A stretch of 64,000 nucleotides of DNA from Castellaniella hirudinis_A (GTDB lineage Bacteria; Pseudomonadota; Gammaproteobacteria; Burkholderiales; Burkholderiaceae_B), in NCBI RefSeq assembly GCF_047468865.1, contig NZ_JBLGTV010000001.1, positions 1 to 64,000 on the forward strand, given 5' to 3'. Position numbers and translations under genes: made by a program. The notes beneath the pieces were generated by a model. The model was not told where the DNA came from. It saw only the letters and a program-made list of their open reading frames with translations, and made no database searches. Of this stretch, positions 1 to 8,447 are shown piece after piece. Every line of letters starts with the position of its first letter. The stretch's first letter is position 1.

Positions 1-66
1 AACTGGGAGTTATGGATATCGGATATAGCTAGAATGCTCAGTGTTCATGCGGGTTGCTGGGATTAT
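1..66 (+). pseudogene. degenerate C-terminal coding fragment, copy 1 of 3
   Basis: Read in frame from base 1, this stretch gives a decayed version of the peptide encoded at 10151-10227. The two align without gaps over about 20 codons and share N-W, a serine, an arginine and H-A at matching positions. The 10151 copy resembles the C-terminal 'YNTHAD..' end of class V (cysteine-desulfurase-fold) aminotransferases. The fragment is followed at once by IS3 debris. The homology between copies is seen in the sequence; the family assignment is tentative. Confidence 0.35.
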
Positions 67-74
67 GCAGGGCC

Positions 75-176
75 GACGAATTACGTAGAAAGGAGAGAGC
101 GCTGGCCGAAGCGGCGGCGCTGCTGACGCTATCAAAAAAAGCCCAGGCCATCTGGGGCACCGACGAGGAAGACTGA
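75..176 (+). pseudogene. IS3-family orfA, 3' fragment
   Basis: The frame ending at the TGA at 174-176 gives an ELRRKERALAEAAALLTLSK-type segment followed by AQAIWG and an acidic end. This is the usual C-terminus of the small regulatory protein (OrfA) of IS3-family elements, which overlaps or abuts OrfB. The helix-turn-helix half upstream is missing, so this is a remnant. A similar stretch precedes the second remnant near 14735. Confidence 0.6.
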
Positions 177-187
177 TTCCTCTGGAG

Positions 188-531
188 ATGAAGCAGATGA
201 CCATGACACTGATTGATGAAGCGGTTGAGTGTGGCGCACGCCAGTCCAAGGCGTGTGAGGTGCTGGGTTTGACTTGCCGTACGCTGCGACGCTGGCGTGA
301 TGCCCAGAGCCTGGGCGACGGTCGTAAAGGCGCACAAAGAGGGCCATGCCGACATGCGCTGACGGCCAGTGAGAAGCAAGAAATTCTTGCCGCTTGCAAC
401 AGCCCGGAATACCAGAGCTTGCCCCCTTCACAAATCGTCCCGCGTTTAGCTGATAAGGGGGTTTACCTGGGCAGTGAATCGACGTTTTATCGCGTGCTGC
501 GTGAGCACGCTCAGGCGAGCCGTCGTGGTCA
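188..531 (+). pseudogene. IS3-family transposase orfB, 5' fragment
   Basis: This encodes the N-terminal DNA-binding part of an IS3-family OrfB transposase. It begins MKQMTMTLIDEAVE and has a helix-turn-helix-like segment (SKACEVLGL) and the conserved SQIVPRLADKG and SESTFYRVLREH motifs. The DDE catalytic core, which should follow for about 180 residues, is absent. The frame runs into the end of the IS1634-type element at about 532 and stops at 565, so that element seems to have truncated it. A second decayed copy of the same element lies at 14735-15254. Confidence 0.7.
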
Positions 532-2444
532 CCCGAGTTCGACAGTTACACCCGCAACTTATTGATTTATAAGAACCAGATTTAAAAACGCTCCACTACA
601 GATTGACGAATTCCGCAGCTGCAGTCGGTTTTTCGACCTGCAGGCTCTTCAGGATCGTCAACTGTTCGGCATCGATATTCGAGACCCCCATCACGGGCTT
701 GCCGCCCGGCAGCACCACTCGATGGGTCTGGATGCGACGCAGCATCGCCAGTGCGCGTTCGGGCGACACGACATCAGGCACAGGCCTCTCGCGCAGGCGC
801 AGGCGCATCACCCGCTGCAGCACCAGGGCGATAAAGCAGATCATGGCGTGCGCCCGGATGCGTTCGGGCAGTCGGTGGTAGACGGGGCCGATCTCGAGGT
901 CGGATTTAAGGACCTTGAAGCCGCGCTCGATATCCGCCAGGGATTTGTAGCGACTGATAATCTCTTCAGGAGCCAGGTCCGGGACGTTGGTGACCAGCAG
1001 CAGCTTGCCATCCATGGCGCGTGCCAGGGCCAGAGCCTGTTCGTCGATCTGGTAGGTGAAGAGTTCGCTTTTGAGATCCACCCGGATGATGCGCCGCAGG
1101 TGTGCCTCGCATACCGCGTGATAGAACCGTGCCCGCGCACCGCCATCGGAGAGCTTGCGGCCTTTGCCGCGTACCCCGGCATCCTGGGCATCGAGTTTGC
1201 CTACCCACTGGGCCGCCTGAGTTTCCAGTGCAGCAATCTTCTGGTCACGCTGGGCCGTTTGTTCGGCGGCCCGGTGCCGATCATGGGCCACGACCAGTCG
1301 CAAGTCCTGCCAGGTCTGCTCGCCCACGATCTCCGGGTCGTTGGCCACCGCAGCCGCCTGGTTGAGGGGCTCGAACAGCTCGGCGAACTCTCCATACCGA
1401 CGCCCCGGCACAGCCAGGATGAATTCCAGCACTTGGCCGTTGGGCAGACGCATGGCTTGGAGTTCGGCCAGATTGTCGATCGAGAGCAAGCCTCGATCCG
1501 CCACGGCGATGACCCGTTGCACAGGGAAGCGATCCAGCACCTTCTGTAGCGACGCCTTCAGCGTCCCCACCTCGGCCGTATTGCCCTCGAAGACTTCGTG
1601 ATAGAGCGGTACGCCGTCTGCCGTCTGCACTAATCCCAGCATGAACTGACGGGCAATGACGCCTTCCTTGGACATGCCGAACTGACGGATGTCGTTCGCT
1701 TGCTGGGATAGGCCTTCGGCCCGGATCGTGGTCATGTCGTAGAAGACCACCGACAGATCGTCGCTGACCAAGGGTTTGACGGCTTGTACCAGCGCCTGAT
1801 CGATGGCGGCGTGATGTTCCACCACCGCATCCATGGTGCGCAGCAACTGCTGGTGCCCCACCGCTGCCAGCTCCAGATCGGGCAGGCTCACGGTTTGCAG
1901 CCAACGCACGGCGCCCAGCTTTGAATCCGCATCGCACAGACGATTGAACACCATGATGCGCAGCAGCGCTTCCAGGTCGATCTTGTGGCGTGTGCGCTGG
2001 CGCAATACTGCGCGCAGCCGATCCAGCCCCAGTTGCTTCCAGATTTGAGTCAACACCCAGAGGTCACCGAACGCCCGGGAAGAATCAAAACGGGCTGTGC
2101 CATTACCCGCGTCCGGTAAGGGCGCCACCCCCAGGATGCGTGAGAGCCCATCGTGCATGGACTTGATCGAATCACCTATCTGGTCCAGGCGTCCGAGCGT
2201 AGCCACGGTGCGCTGCTTGGGGCGCCCCGCGCCATCTCGATAGGCCTCCACCAGCTGCACATAGCGGCGAGAACCCGACTTGGTGACCTTGATGAACATG
2301 CCACTACGATACTATTAATCATAGCGATACGTCAACAAAATTCACCCACAACGTGCCATTACAAATAAAACAGCGAGATTTGTTGAAACCCGCAGTATTG
2401 CTGCATCTTCATCAATGAGTGAGGCTCAAACTGTCGAACTCAGG
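532..2444 (-). mobile_element. IS1634-type insertion sequence
   Basis: The 567-residue transposase gene is bracketed by a matched inverted pair: CCCGAGTTCGACAGTT at 532-547 and its complement AACTGTCGAACTCAGG at 2429-2444, with one mismatch. This gives an element of about 1.9 kb, a usual size for the family. No clear target duplication is visible outside the repeats. The left flank is IS3 sequence and the right flank is the aminotransferase-like fragment, so one junction has probably been rearranged. The terminal repeats are seen; the exact ends are inferred. Confidence 0.65.
596..2299 (-). CDS. IS1634-family transposase
   Basis: This 567-residue DDE transposase should catalyse cut-and-paste movement of the surrounding element. 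It opens MFIKVTKSGSRRYVQLVE, typical of IS1634 transposases. The first acidic motif lies in VVFYDMTTIRAEG (about residue 190), the second in VIAVADRGLLS, and the C-terminal catalytic segment in YKSLADIERGFKVLKSDLE. The frame is full length and uninterrupted, unlike every other transposase in the window, so it is probably still active or recently arrived. The next gene reads in the same direction, and no promoter is evident between them. Confidence 0.88.
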   Translation of the reverse strand: MFIKVTKSGSRRYVQLVEAYRDGAGRPKQRTVATLGRLDQIGDSIKSMHDGLSRILGVAPLPDAGNGTARFDSSRAFGDLWVLTQIWKQLGLDRLRAVLRQRTRHKIDLEALLRIMVFNRLCDADSKLGAVRWLQTVSLPDLELAAVGHQQLLRTMDAVVEHHAAIDQALVQAVKPLVSDDLSVVFYDMTTIRAEGLSQQANDIRQFGMSKEGVIARQFMLGLVQTADGVPLYHEVFEGNTAEVGTLKASLQKVLDRFPVQRVIAVADRGLLSIDNLAELQAMRLPNGQVLEFILAVPGRRYGEFAELFEPLNQAAAVANDPEIVGEQTWQDLRLVVAHDRHRAAEQTAQRDQKIAALETQAAQWVGKLDAQDAGVRGKGRKLSDGGARARFYHAVCEAHLRRIIRVDLKSELFTYQIDEQALALARAMDGKLLLVTNVPDLAPEEIISRYKSLADIERGFKVLKSDLEIGPVYHRLPERIRAHAMICFIALVLQRVMRLRLRERPVPDVVSPERALAMLRRIQTHRVVLPGGKPVMGVSNIDAEQLTILKSLQVEKPTAAAEFVNL

Positions 2445-2445
2445 A

Positions 2446-2490
2446 ATACTCATGCGGGTTTCGAGAGTTTGTCAGGGATGACTAGCTCAT
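2446..2490 (+). pseudogene. degenerate C-terminal coding fragment, copy 2 of 3
   Basis: Just outside the right IS1634 repeat, the frame reads NTHAGFESLSGM before stopping. This matches NTHADFEGLSEM at 10190-10227 with only a few changes at DNA level. It is a very short remnant of the same unidentified gene, perhaps a class V aminotransferase. The rest of the gap up to 2582 shows no gene. Confidence 0.35.
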
Positions 2491-2582
2491 AGCCCCTATC
2501 TCCGTGTCCATTAATACTTGACCACGACAAACTCGGGTGGACACAGCGGGACGGTGAGCACAGAAAATTGCTCACCCCTCGC

Positions 2583-3296
2583 TCACCCATAAGCCTCCAA
2601 ATCCGTTGCGCTGTCCACTTCTCCCCAGACGCCCTGGTAGGGTATCGCCTCGATGGGTAATCTTCCGGCCTGGATGATGGCTTGCAGCGTTCCTGTCATG
2701 TGCATCCTGTCTTGTTGTGGAGCAGGTAGCCCTTCGCGGATTGTTGCGATCTCCGCCCATCCTGCCGGGCTGACTCGCAGCAGTCCCATGTATTGTCCCT
2801 GAATGGCCTGTATGGAATCCGCCTGATTGCCGATTTCGGCCAGTGTGCCGTCGGCATGCAGCCGGAATGTTTCCGCGTCAGACAGCGGGTCGCTGAACCG
2901 CCGCTGCCAGATGTCCAGCCAGTCCGGGTCATAGGTGATGGACAAGTCTGCCTGCGAGGCCATCAACAGGGATATGGCTTCGGGCTCATAGAAAATGTCT
3001 GAATAGCTGATAATGCATGCCGCCTGAAGTAGCCATTCCCGGGCACAGGCCAGCGATGCGACCATATTGGTATTAGGCCAGCGGGCATTGTGGAATTCCC
3101 GGGACGCGCGCCCAGCCAGCATCTCCCGGCGATAGCCGGTGACGATGCCGATGTCCTGGATGCCGGCAGCACGCAGGGCGCTGATCTGGTGATCCAGTAG
3201 CGCGCGGCCTTGGAACTCGACCAGGCATTTCGGGCGGTCGTCGGTCATGCGCCGCATGCGGCTACCGCGTCCGGCAGCGAGGATAATGGCTTTCAT
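2583..3296 (-). CDS. CTP:phosphoglutamine cytidylyltransferase (Cj1416-like)
   Basis: This 237-residue nucleotidyltransferase is predicted to couple L-glutamine phosphate to CTP, giving gamma-glutamyl-CDP-amidate, the second step of phosphoramidate synthesis. The start MKAIILAAGRGSRM carries the GxGxR nucleotide loop and is followed by PKCLVEF with the conserved lysine (about residue 23). SYSDIFYEP holds the metal-binding aspartate, and GEVDSATDL near the end is typical of the sugar-phosphate/phosphocholine nucleotidyltransferase family. An in-frame extension upstream is rejected because ATG 3296 overlaps the stop of the preceding gene by 4 bp. By itself the protein could be a LicC-like or sugar nucleotidyltransferase; its neighbours decide the call. 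Confidence 0.75.
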   Translation of the reverse strand: MKAIILAAGRGSRMRRMTDDRPKCLVEFQGRALLDHQISALRAAGIQDIGIVTGYRREMLAGRASREFHNARWPNTNMVASLACAREWLLQAACIISYSDIFYEPEAISLLMASQADLSITYDPDWLDIWQRRFSDPLSDAETFRLHADGTLAEIGNQADSIQAIQGQYMGLLRVSPAGWAEIATIREGLPAPQQDRMHMTGTLQAIIQAGRLPIEAIPYQGVWGEVDSATDLEAYG

Positions 3297-3925
3297 AGAA
3301 ACAGCTGTCGAATTCTTGATTTGTCGGCAGGGTCGAAAGGGGCGGGTTCGCGCTCTGGATGCCACATCCAGGCTTCCCAGGGCTTGCGGGTGCTTTGCAT
3401 GGCTTCGATTGTGCCATCCGGGGCCGATGCCAGCACGCTGAAGCCTGCCGGGCATGTGCGCAGTGTGTTGGCGTGGAAGCTGTTTACCTCTTTGGATATC
3501 CTGCCGCTGATGGGATGGCGGGTGCCGGCATGGCCCGGCTTGGGAATCAATGGGCAACCCGCGTGCAGGGCCATCAGTTGCATGCCGCGGCAGACGCCAA
3601 GTACTGGCAGGTCTGTTTCATCCGCCCATGACAGCAGCGCGTGTTCGGTTTCATCGCGCAGGGGCGTGGTGCCGATGTCGTCTCCGCCTGTCAGAATCAG
3701 GCGGTTTACGCCCCAGGTCTTGCAGTATGCGCGGATACGCCCTTGGCCTAGGTTGGGCAGGGGCAGCCAGGCGGCTTCGGGCAATGCGGCGGCTAGGAAT
3801 ACGGCCCAATCCTGGGCGATGGCGTCCCTGGGCTCGGTGTAGTGAGGCGCAGACATAATGCGCATGGTCAGGCCGATGCGGATTGGTTCAGATTGTTTCG
3901 ATGGGTCGAAGAATGTTTTCTGCAC
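3293..3925 (-). CDS. gamma-glutamyl-CDP-amidate hydrolase (Cj1417-like class I glutamine amidotransferase)
   Basis: This 210-residue class I amidotransferase-fold hydrolase has its nucleophile Cys112 in LGVCRGMQ and its His189/Glu191 in MWHPERE. In C. jejuni the counterpart removes glutamate from gamma-glutamyl-CDP-amidate, releasing cytidine diphosphoramidate. The protein is small and stands alone, with no synthetase domain, as for Cj1417 and other peptidase C26-type enzymes. The first beta strand (IRIGLT, residues 15-20) requires the upstream start at 3925, which overlaps the glutamine kinase gene by 38 bp. The stop overlaps the cytidylyltransferase start. A gamma-glutamyl-GABA hydrolase is the alternative, but the operon makes it unlikely. 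Confidence 0.75.
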   Translation of the reverse strand: MQKTFFDPSKQSEPIRIGLTMRIMSAPHYTEPRDAIAQDWAVFLAAALPEAAWLPLPNLGQGRIRAYCKTWGVNRLILTGGDDIGTTPLRDETEHALLSWADETDLPVLGVCRGMQLMALHAGCPLIPKPGHAGTRHPISGRISKEVNSFHANTLRTCPAGFSVLASAPDGTIEAMQSTRKPWEAWMWHPEREPAPFDPADKSRIRQLFL

Positions 3926-6281
3926 AATTCAGCTCCACGTGATGGGCATTGGCTATTCGGCGATAAATTTGTTCGCCGACGCCGATGGCGGCAGGCAGGC
4001 CCAGCTCTGCGCAGCGCACGGCCATGTGGGAATTGGCGCCGCCGTATTGCGTGATCAAGGCGCCCGGTGATTTGGTGAAAATCCAGTCGAAGCCTGGGTC
4101 TGCGTTTTCGATGCAGACGATCTTGCCTTGAATCTGGATGGTGGAGGGTGTGTTGGCGTTCAGGCGCACGATGGCGCCTGTGGCGCGCCCGAGGCCGATG
4201 AAATTGGGCACGCTGCGGTTCATGGTGGCAACATGGATGTCTCGACCGCTGAACAGGATATGGCTGAGGCGCAGGGCATGGGCGGCGTCCATGGATCGTC
4301 GTGCCTGGTTTGCCTGATCGAGATAATAGCGATCCACATCGTCCATGATGGCCTGGTACTGCGAAGCGCGGATCGAGTCCCAGTCCAGGAAAGATAGGTC
4401 ATCCCGCGACAGGCCATGGGCCGCCCCCCATCGGATGATGGCCGAGAGCGCGTCGGACAGGCACCGGGTAAAGACAAATTTGATTTGCTCCCGGGCGGCA
4501 ATGGCTTGGGCGGCATGTGCCAGTAGGATCGAGGTCGTGATTCCGGTGAGACCGGCACCGGATAGCAAGGCGTCAAGATCCTGTGTTTCCTGGGCGGTGG
4601 GGGCGAAGGAATTAGCCACCGGCAGGGGCTTGCCCGGCGCCATATCCGAGAATAGATCGTCGCGCTCGTCATAGCGCAGCGAGGTGATTTCATAGGTGCC
4701 CGGCCGCAGATGGCCATATCGGCGGAAGAATCTCTCTCGGGCCAGGCAGTCGGTGCCTGCTGCCCGATAATCCGTCAGTAGGTCGCGGGTGACCGTGTTG
4801 ATGCTGCGCTTGAACTGCGCCAGTCGGTCTTGTGTCAGCGCCTTGCGCTGAACGGCCGATCGCAGCAGGGCTTCGGCGATGAACGCATGTCGGGCGGCTA
4901 CCGAGAAAGGCAGGGTGCCCAACGTCTTGCAGCGATCCAGCAGATGCACCGCCCAGGCCAGGTCAGGGCCGACCGGCTGCCGCCGAGCCAGTTCGGCATC
5001 CAGCCGGTTGGCGTCTGCAATGGCTTGATCCAGCGTATTGTCTGATCCTGGGCGCAGGCTGGTGGATGTCAGCTTGCACAGGGCTTCGCGGTATTCGGCC
5101 AGCTCGGTCGGGACAAGCAGGCCGGGATAGCGGTTGGGAAATACCGTGTCCCAACTGAGGTCCAGGCAGGTCGATACAATTTCGAACTCGACCTTGTCGT
5201 GAAATTCGGGGTGATCTTCCAGTCGCTGCAGCCAGGCATTCACCAAGCGGCTGCCCACATCATCCGGCAGGTCGGCGGGCAGGAACGAATTGAAGCTGTT
5301 GCGGACATCGATGTAGGGGTGATGATTAATACAAGCCATCAGTTCGATGGGCCCCGTGTCTCGGTAACCCATTCGGGTACGCGCCAGGCTCCAGGTTCTT
5401 TCGGTGATCAGGTGCCTGTACAAGGAGGCGGCCAATGGGCGCGGTGTCGTCCCGATGATTTCGGCCGGGTTCCAGTCCGGCATGATGGCCAGTATGGTGT
5501 GTGAACCCAGTATGCCTGGCCGGGGCAGGGAAGCGTGTTCTATGAACCGTTCGGCCTGAGCCAATTGACGGTGGACGCGGCGTTCGGTGACGGGGTGCCA
5601 GTTGCGCGCCAGGGCGATGCGACGAACCTGGAACAGGTGCATTGTCCCCTGGCTGTCCAGGCCGAATTCGATGTCCAGTGCAGCACAATGGCAGGTTTCT
5701 TCCAGCTCGCGCGCAAGCCGCAGAATGGCCGCGATGCGGTCTGATCGGATGAGCGCTTCGGGGCATTGTCGATGCACGTACAGGCTTTTGTGGACGCCAT
5801 TGCCGCTGGTTATGGCGTCGGTGCGCCCGGTTTCGTCATCATAGTCAATGCAGAAGTAGGGTGCGCCATGCACCATGTCATAGGTCATGACGACCCCGCT
5901 GACGACGATGTCGCGGGCCATGGCCTGGATCAGCACTTGGTCTTTAGGGTTGCCGGTCATGGATCGCACGACGCGTTGGATGGCCGTGTCCAAGGCATTG
6001 CGATCCGAGGCGGCGACATCCAGAATGCTGAGAAATGCGCCCGCCATGGAGGTCGTTTCCGCGTCTTCCGCCAAGGCGCTGGATCGCACGGCAATGGACA
6101 AACCGCTGAACTGGGCCTGGATGGCAGCCAATATCCGCGCGGAGTCGGCAAGCCACTGATCGCAGGAAAAGTAGTACGGTTTTGCGATGATCCCGGACTG
6201 AATGCGACCGGTCAGGTTGTGCAGTGTTTCGGCTTTGGTGCCGAAAGTGAATGCTCGGCTCGTCCGCGTGTCGTCAGTCAT
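3888..6281 (-). CDS. L-glutamine kinase (Cj1418-like, PEP-synthase family)
   Basis: This 797-residue relative of PEP synthase and pyruvate phosphate dikinase is predicted to phosphorylate the amide nitrogen of L-glutamine with ATP, the step that creates the P-N bond. The N-terminal ATP-grasp half shows AVRSSALAEDA (Arg66), DIVVSGVVMTYD and ALDIEFGLD. The C-terminal swivelling phosphohistidine domain ends with YGGANSHMAVRCAELG, where the phosphorylated His is at about residue 752. The PEP/pyruvate-binding barrel of true PEP synthases is absent. Instead the protein has a roughly 400-residue central region and the same two-ended plan as Cj1418. It overlaps both neighbours (8 bp upstream, 38 bp downstream), implying coupled translation. 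Confidence 0.8.
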   Translation of the reverse strand: MTDDTRTSRAFTFGTKAETLHNLTGRIQSGIIAKPYYFSCDQWLADSARILAAIQAQFSGLSIAVRSSALAEDAETTSMAGAFLSILDVAASDRNALDTAIQRVVRSMTGNPKDQVLIQAMARDIVVSGVVMTYDMVHGAPYFCIDYDDETGRTDAITSGNGVHKSLYVHRQCPEALIRSDRIAAILRLARELEETCHCAALDIEFGLDSQGTMHLFQVRRIALARNWHPVTERRVHRQLAQAERFIEHASLPRPGILGSHTILAIMPDWNPAEIIGTTPRPLAASLYRHLITERTWSLARTRMGYRDTGPIELMACINHHPYIDVRNSFNSFLPADLPDDVGSRLVNAWLQRLEDHPEFHDKVEFEIVSTCLDLSWDTVFPNRYPGLLVPTELAEYREALCKLTSTSLRPGSDNTLDQAIADANRLDAELARRQPVGPDLAWAVHLLDRCKTLGTLPFSVAARHAFIAEALLRSAVQRKALTQDRLAQFKRSINTVTRDLLTDYRAAGTDCLARERFFRRYGHLRPGTYEITSLRYDERDDLFSDMAPGKPLPVANSFAPTAQETQDLDALLSGAGLTGITTSILLAHAAQAIAAREQIKFVFTRCLSDALSAIIRWGAAHGLSRDDLSFLDWDSIRASQYQAIMDDVDRYYLDQANQARRSMDAAHALRLSHILFSGRDIHVATMNRSVPNFIGLGRATGAIVRLNANTPSTIQIQGKIVCIENADPGFDWIFTKSPGALITQYGGANSHMAVRCAELGLPAAIGVGEQIYRRIANAHHVELNCAENILRPIETI

Positions 6282-7614
6282 GGTTTTGTATCGGTAGGCC
6301 CAGGATCGCCAAGTGCTTCAGAACAGGGTGGATGACGAAATAGCTTGACCCCTCGTCCGGTTGCTGAGGTTGGGGAGATGGGAATGATCCAGTGGATGCG
6401 TAATCGTGCAGCAGCCGGGCCAGTGTGTCGGCGCGGATGGAGGCATCGTAAATCTGATCAACGTCGATGCCTTGGTCGGGCACGGGGTAGTCATAGCGGG
6501 CCAGGATGCCGCCAGTGTCGATTTGCGCATCTAGAAAGATTGCTGTGACGGTGGGCGGGGCACCGTTCAGCAGCGCATAGTAGATCGTGGTGCTGCCCCG
6601 GTAGTCGGGTATGCGGCCTGCGTGCATATGCAGAAATCGCGCCCCCAGGCCCAGTGCCTCGGGTGAAACGATTTGGCCGCCCGCGCCGGAATAGATCAGT
6701 GTGTGGGGGCGCAATTGCCGGATGGCATCCATCGCTGGCGCATCATTAATGCTGGCCGCTTCGACCGCCCGGGTATGAATACCGGCCCGGCGGCAGGTGG
6801 TGATGACGGATTCGTCCGGGTTGACGAGTGCGATGCCATGTCGTAGAGGAGAGGATAAGGCGTTGGACGGAAAGTCGGGAGCGGTGTGCTTGCCCAGCAG
6901 CAGGACGAATTCCGGGTATAGGCCGTTGGCTTCCAGTGTCTGGATGTAGGCTTGCGATCTGGCGGTGGGGGCGGCGATCAGACCGATGCCCCGCAACATC
7001 GTGGGGGTGGTGCGCGGTTTTGAAACAATCGGGAGATCTGCTGGGGCGAGATGGGGCCGTGGGCGTTTGGCGACTTGATCCACCAGTGTCCGTTCCTGAT
7101 CCAGAATGGCACCCAGACGCATGCTGCTGATGTGCTTGGTCATTGGCACCATGCCGTCCGCAGTCAGTGTATCGACACATTTGAGCAGGCCGCTGAGGTA
7201 GCGCAGGTCGGTGGTCAAGGCCGTCGCTTGCCCCAGCACTTCGGCCAGCAGCAGATAACGCTCCAGGCCATGGTAGTGCATAGGGTCTTTAGGCCGCCAA
7301 GTCCTTGTATAGTCGTCATGCAGCCGTTTGGATACTTCGAAGCGCTGCAGCACATGATCCAGCGTGTCCCATGTCTCGGCAGGGCATTCGGGAAGATGTA
7401 GCGCGCATTGCAGTCGTCGCAGGGCCTGGACGATGGGCGCCGGGTCTTCCCGCGCGGTAGCCGCGTATGGGTTTGCGTGGCATGCGGCCAAAGCGGCCGT
7501 TCTTTGGCGCTGCCAGGCTTGTAGAAAGGCGCGTCCCCCGAATGCGGCGTAGAAATAAGTATTCCGGTTTTCCAGCAGGTTGCCTGATGCGTAAGGGTAG
7601 ACGGGCGCCGTCAT
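6274..7614 (-). CDS. formyltransferase-fold protein in the phosphoramidate operon
   Basis: This 446-residue protein has an N-terminal half of about 205 residues that I do not recognise. Its C-terminal domain resembles the Rossmann formyltransferase domain of Fmt, ArnA and GART. The signature region reads FLHMHAGRIPDYRGS (about residues 323-337), followed by DAQIDTGGIL. In Fmt the active site is Asn-x-His with a downstream Asp; here the Asn position is His while the His and Asp remain. It overlaps the kinase gene upstream by 4 bp and the glutamine kinase downstream by 8 bp, so it is an integral operon member. No counterpart is known to me in the C. jejuni locus. It may formylate, or otherwise modify, an intermediate or the final phosphoramidate; its substrate is unknown. 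Confidence 0.6.
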   Translation of the reverse strand: MTAPVYPYASGNLLENRNTYFYAAFGGRAFLQAWQRQRTAALAACHANPYAATAREDPAPIVQALRRLQCALHLPECPAETWDTLDHVLQRFEVSKRLHDDYTRTWRPKDPMHYHGLERYLLLAEVLGQATALTTDLRYLSGLLKCVDTLTADGMVPMTKHISSMRLGAILDQERTLVDQVAKRPRPHLAPADLPIVSKPRTTPTMLRGIGLIAAPTARSQAYIQTLEANGLYPEFVLLLGKHTAPDFPSNALSSPLRHGIALVNPDESVITTCRRAGIHTRAVEAASINDAPAMDAIRQLRPHTLIYSGAGGQIVSPEALGLGARFLHMHAGRIPDYRGSTTIYYALLNGAPPTVTAIFLDAQIDTGGILARYDYPVPDQGIDVDQIYDASIRADTLARLLHDYASTGSFPSPQPQQPDEGSSYFVIHPVLKHLAILGLPIQNHD

Positions 7615-8138
7615 GTGGAAGCTCCTAATCCCGCCCTTGCCAGGGCTTGTGCGGCCAGGCTTGGGATGTCGGGGGCGTCGCCGGAGGAATCAATCACCAT
7701 GTCGGGATGGGAGGGCGGTTCAAACCGAATATGCACACCGACGACGTTTGGGGTCTGGCCGCTGTCGGCTGCCGCATACAGCCCCTTGACGTCTCGTCGG
7801 CGCAGGGCTTCCAGAGGCGCATCCATGAATATTTCGAAATAGCGGCTGAAGCGGGCCCGGTTGGCGCGTCGCATGTCGTCGAAGATCGACAGAATGCAGC
7901 AGATGACATGGATGCCTTGCCGGTCCAGCATCTCGCACAGGGAGGCGATGCGTTCCGCGTTGATCCGTCGGCCCTCGACCGTGTAGGGGTCGGAACCCTG
8001 GTCGAAGGAAAAGACCTGACGCAGGGTGTCGCCATCGAGCAGTACCGTGTTGGGGTGTCGGGCACGAAGTTGCCGGGCCATTTCGCTGCCCAACGTGGTC
8101 TTGCCGGAGCCGGATAGGCCGATGAGCCAGAGGATCAT
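7611..8138 (-). CDS. cytidine diphosphoramidate kinase (Cj1415-like, APS-kinase fold)
   Basis: This 175-residue P-loop kinase starts MILWLIGLSGSGKTT (Walker A at residues 7-15) and has the LLDGDTLR motif that makes it look like adenylylsulfate kinase CysC. No sulfate-assimilation gene is nearby, and it leads the phosphoramidate operon. The better call is therefore the kinase that phosphorylates the 3' hydroxyl of CDP-amidate. It is the first gene of five overlapping minus-strand genes. A TATACT -10-like hexamer lies about 45 bp upstream (8183-8188 on the plus strand) but has no good -35 partner. A decayed paralogue is at 11597-11793. Confidence 0.75.
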   Translation of the reverse strand: MILWLIGLSGSGKTTLGSEMARQLRARHPNTVLLDGDTLRQVFSFDQGSDPYTVEGRRINAERIASLCEMLDRQGIHVICCILSIFDDMRRANRARFSRYFEIFMDAPLEALRRRDVKGLYAAADSGQTPNVVGVHIRFEPPSHPDMVIDSSGDAPDIPSLAAQALARAGLGAST

Positions 8139-8447
8139 GATCAGGAGGTTGGTTTGAATGGGTGATCTGGTGTTTTTTAATGAGTATAGCTTTTTGGCAA
8201 TATTGATTTGTCGATTATGTTGTCCTTTTGTCGAGATTCTGGATTTGCCTGCGTGATGGCGTCTAATATTATTTCTTCGGGCAACATCCGATAGTAGGAA
8301 CTCTCAATTTTTTGTCCTATGAAGGCTGTTTTCTGGGGGGCATGTTCGACTCCCCGTTATTGATGATTTCTTTCTTTGCTATCCACAGGTGACGTTGACT
8401 TCGCGCATGCCGTGGCAAGGGGCTTGTCGAGAGTTTGCCGAGGGGCT
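8139..8447. other. intergenic stretch upstream of the phosphoramidate operon
   Basis: This 309-bp AT-rich gap lies between the CDP-amidate kinase start and the next gene, both on the minus strand. I see no credible reading frame. It must hold the operon promoter unless transcription enters from the methyltransferase gene, but only a TATACT-like -10 is recognisable. About 20 bases near 8425 weakly resemble the repeated fragment at 2459. Confidence 0.4.

Noticed and set aside
6274..7614. Annotation as housekeeping methionyl-tRNA formyltransferase
   Set aside because: It is too long, has an unrelated N-terminal half and an altered active-site motif, and lies in a specialised operon.
7611..8138. 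Annotation as adenylylsulfate kinase CysC for sulfate assimilation
   Set aside because: No sulfate genes are nearby, and the four-gene context matches the phosphoramidate pathway.
8425..8447. A fourth copy of the repeated aminotransferase-like fragment
   Set aside because: About 20 bases resemble the copy at 2459, but the reading frame and neighbours do not continue the match.
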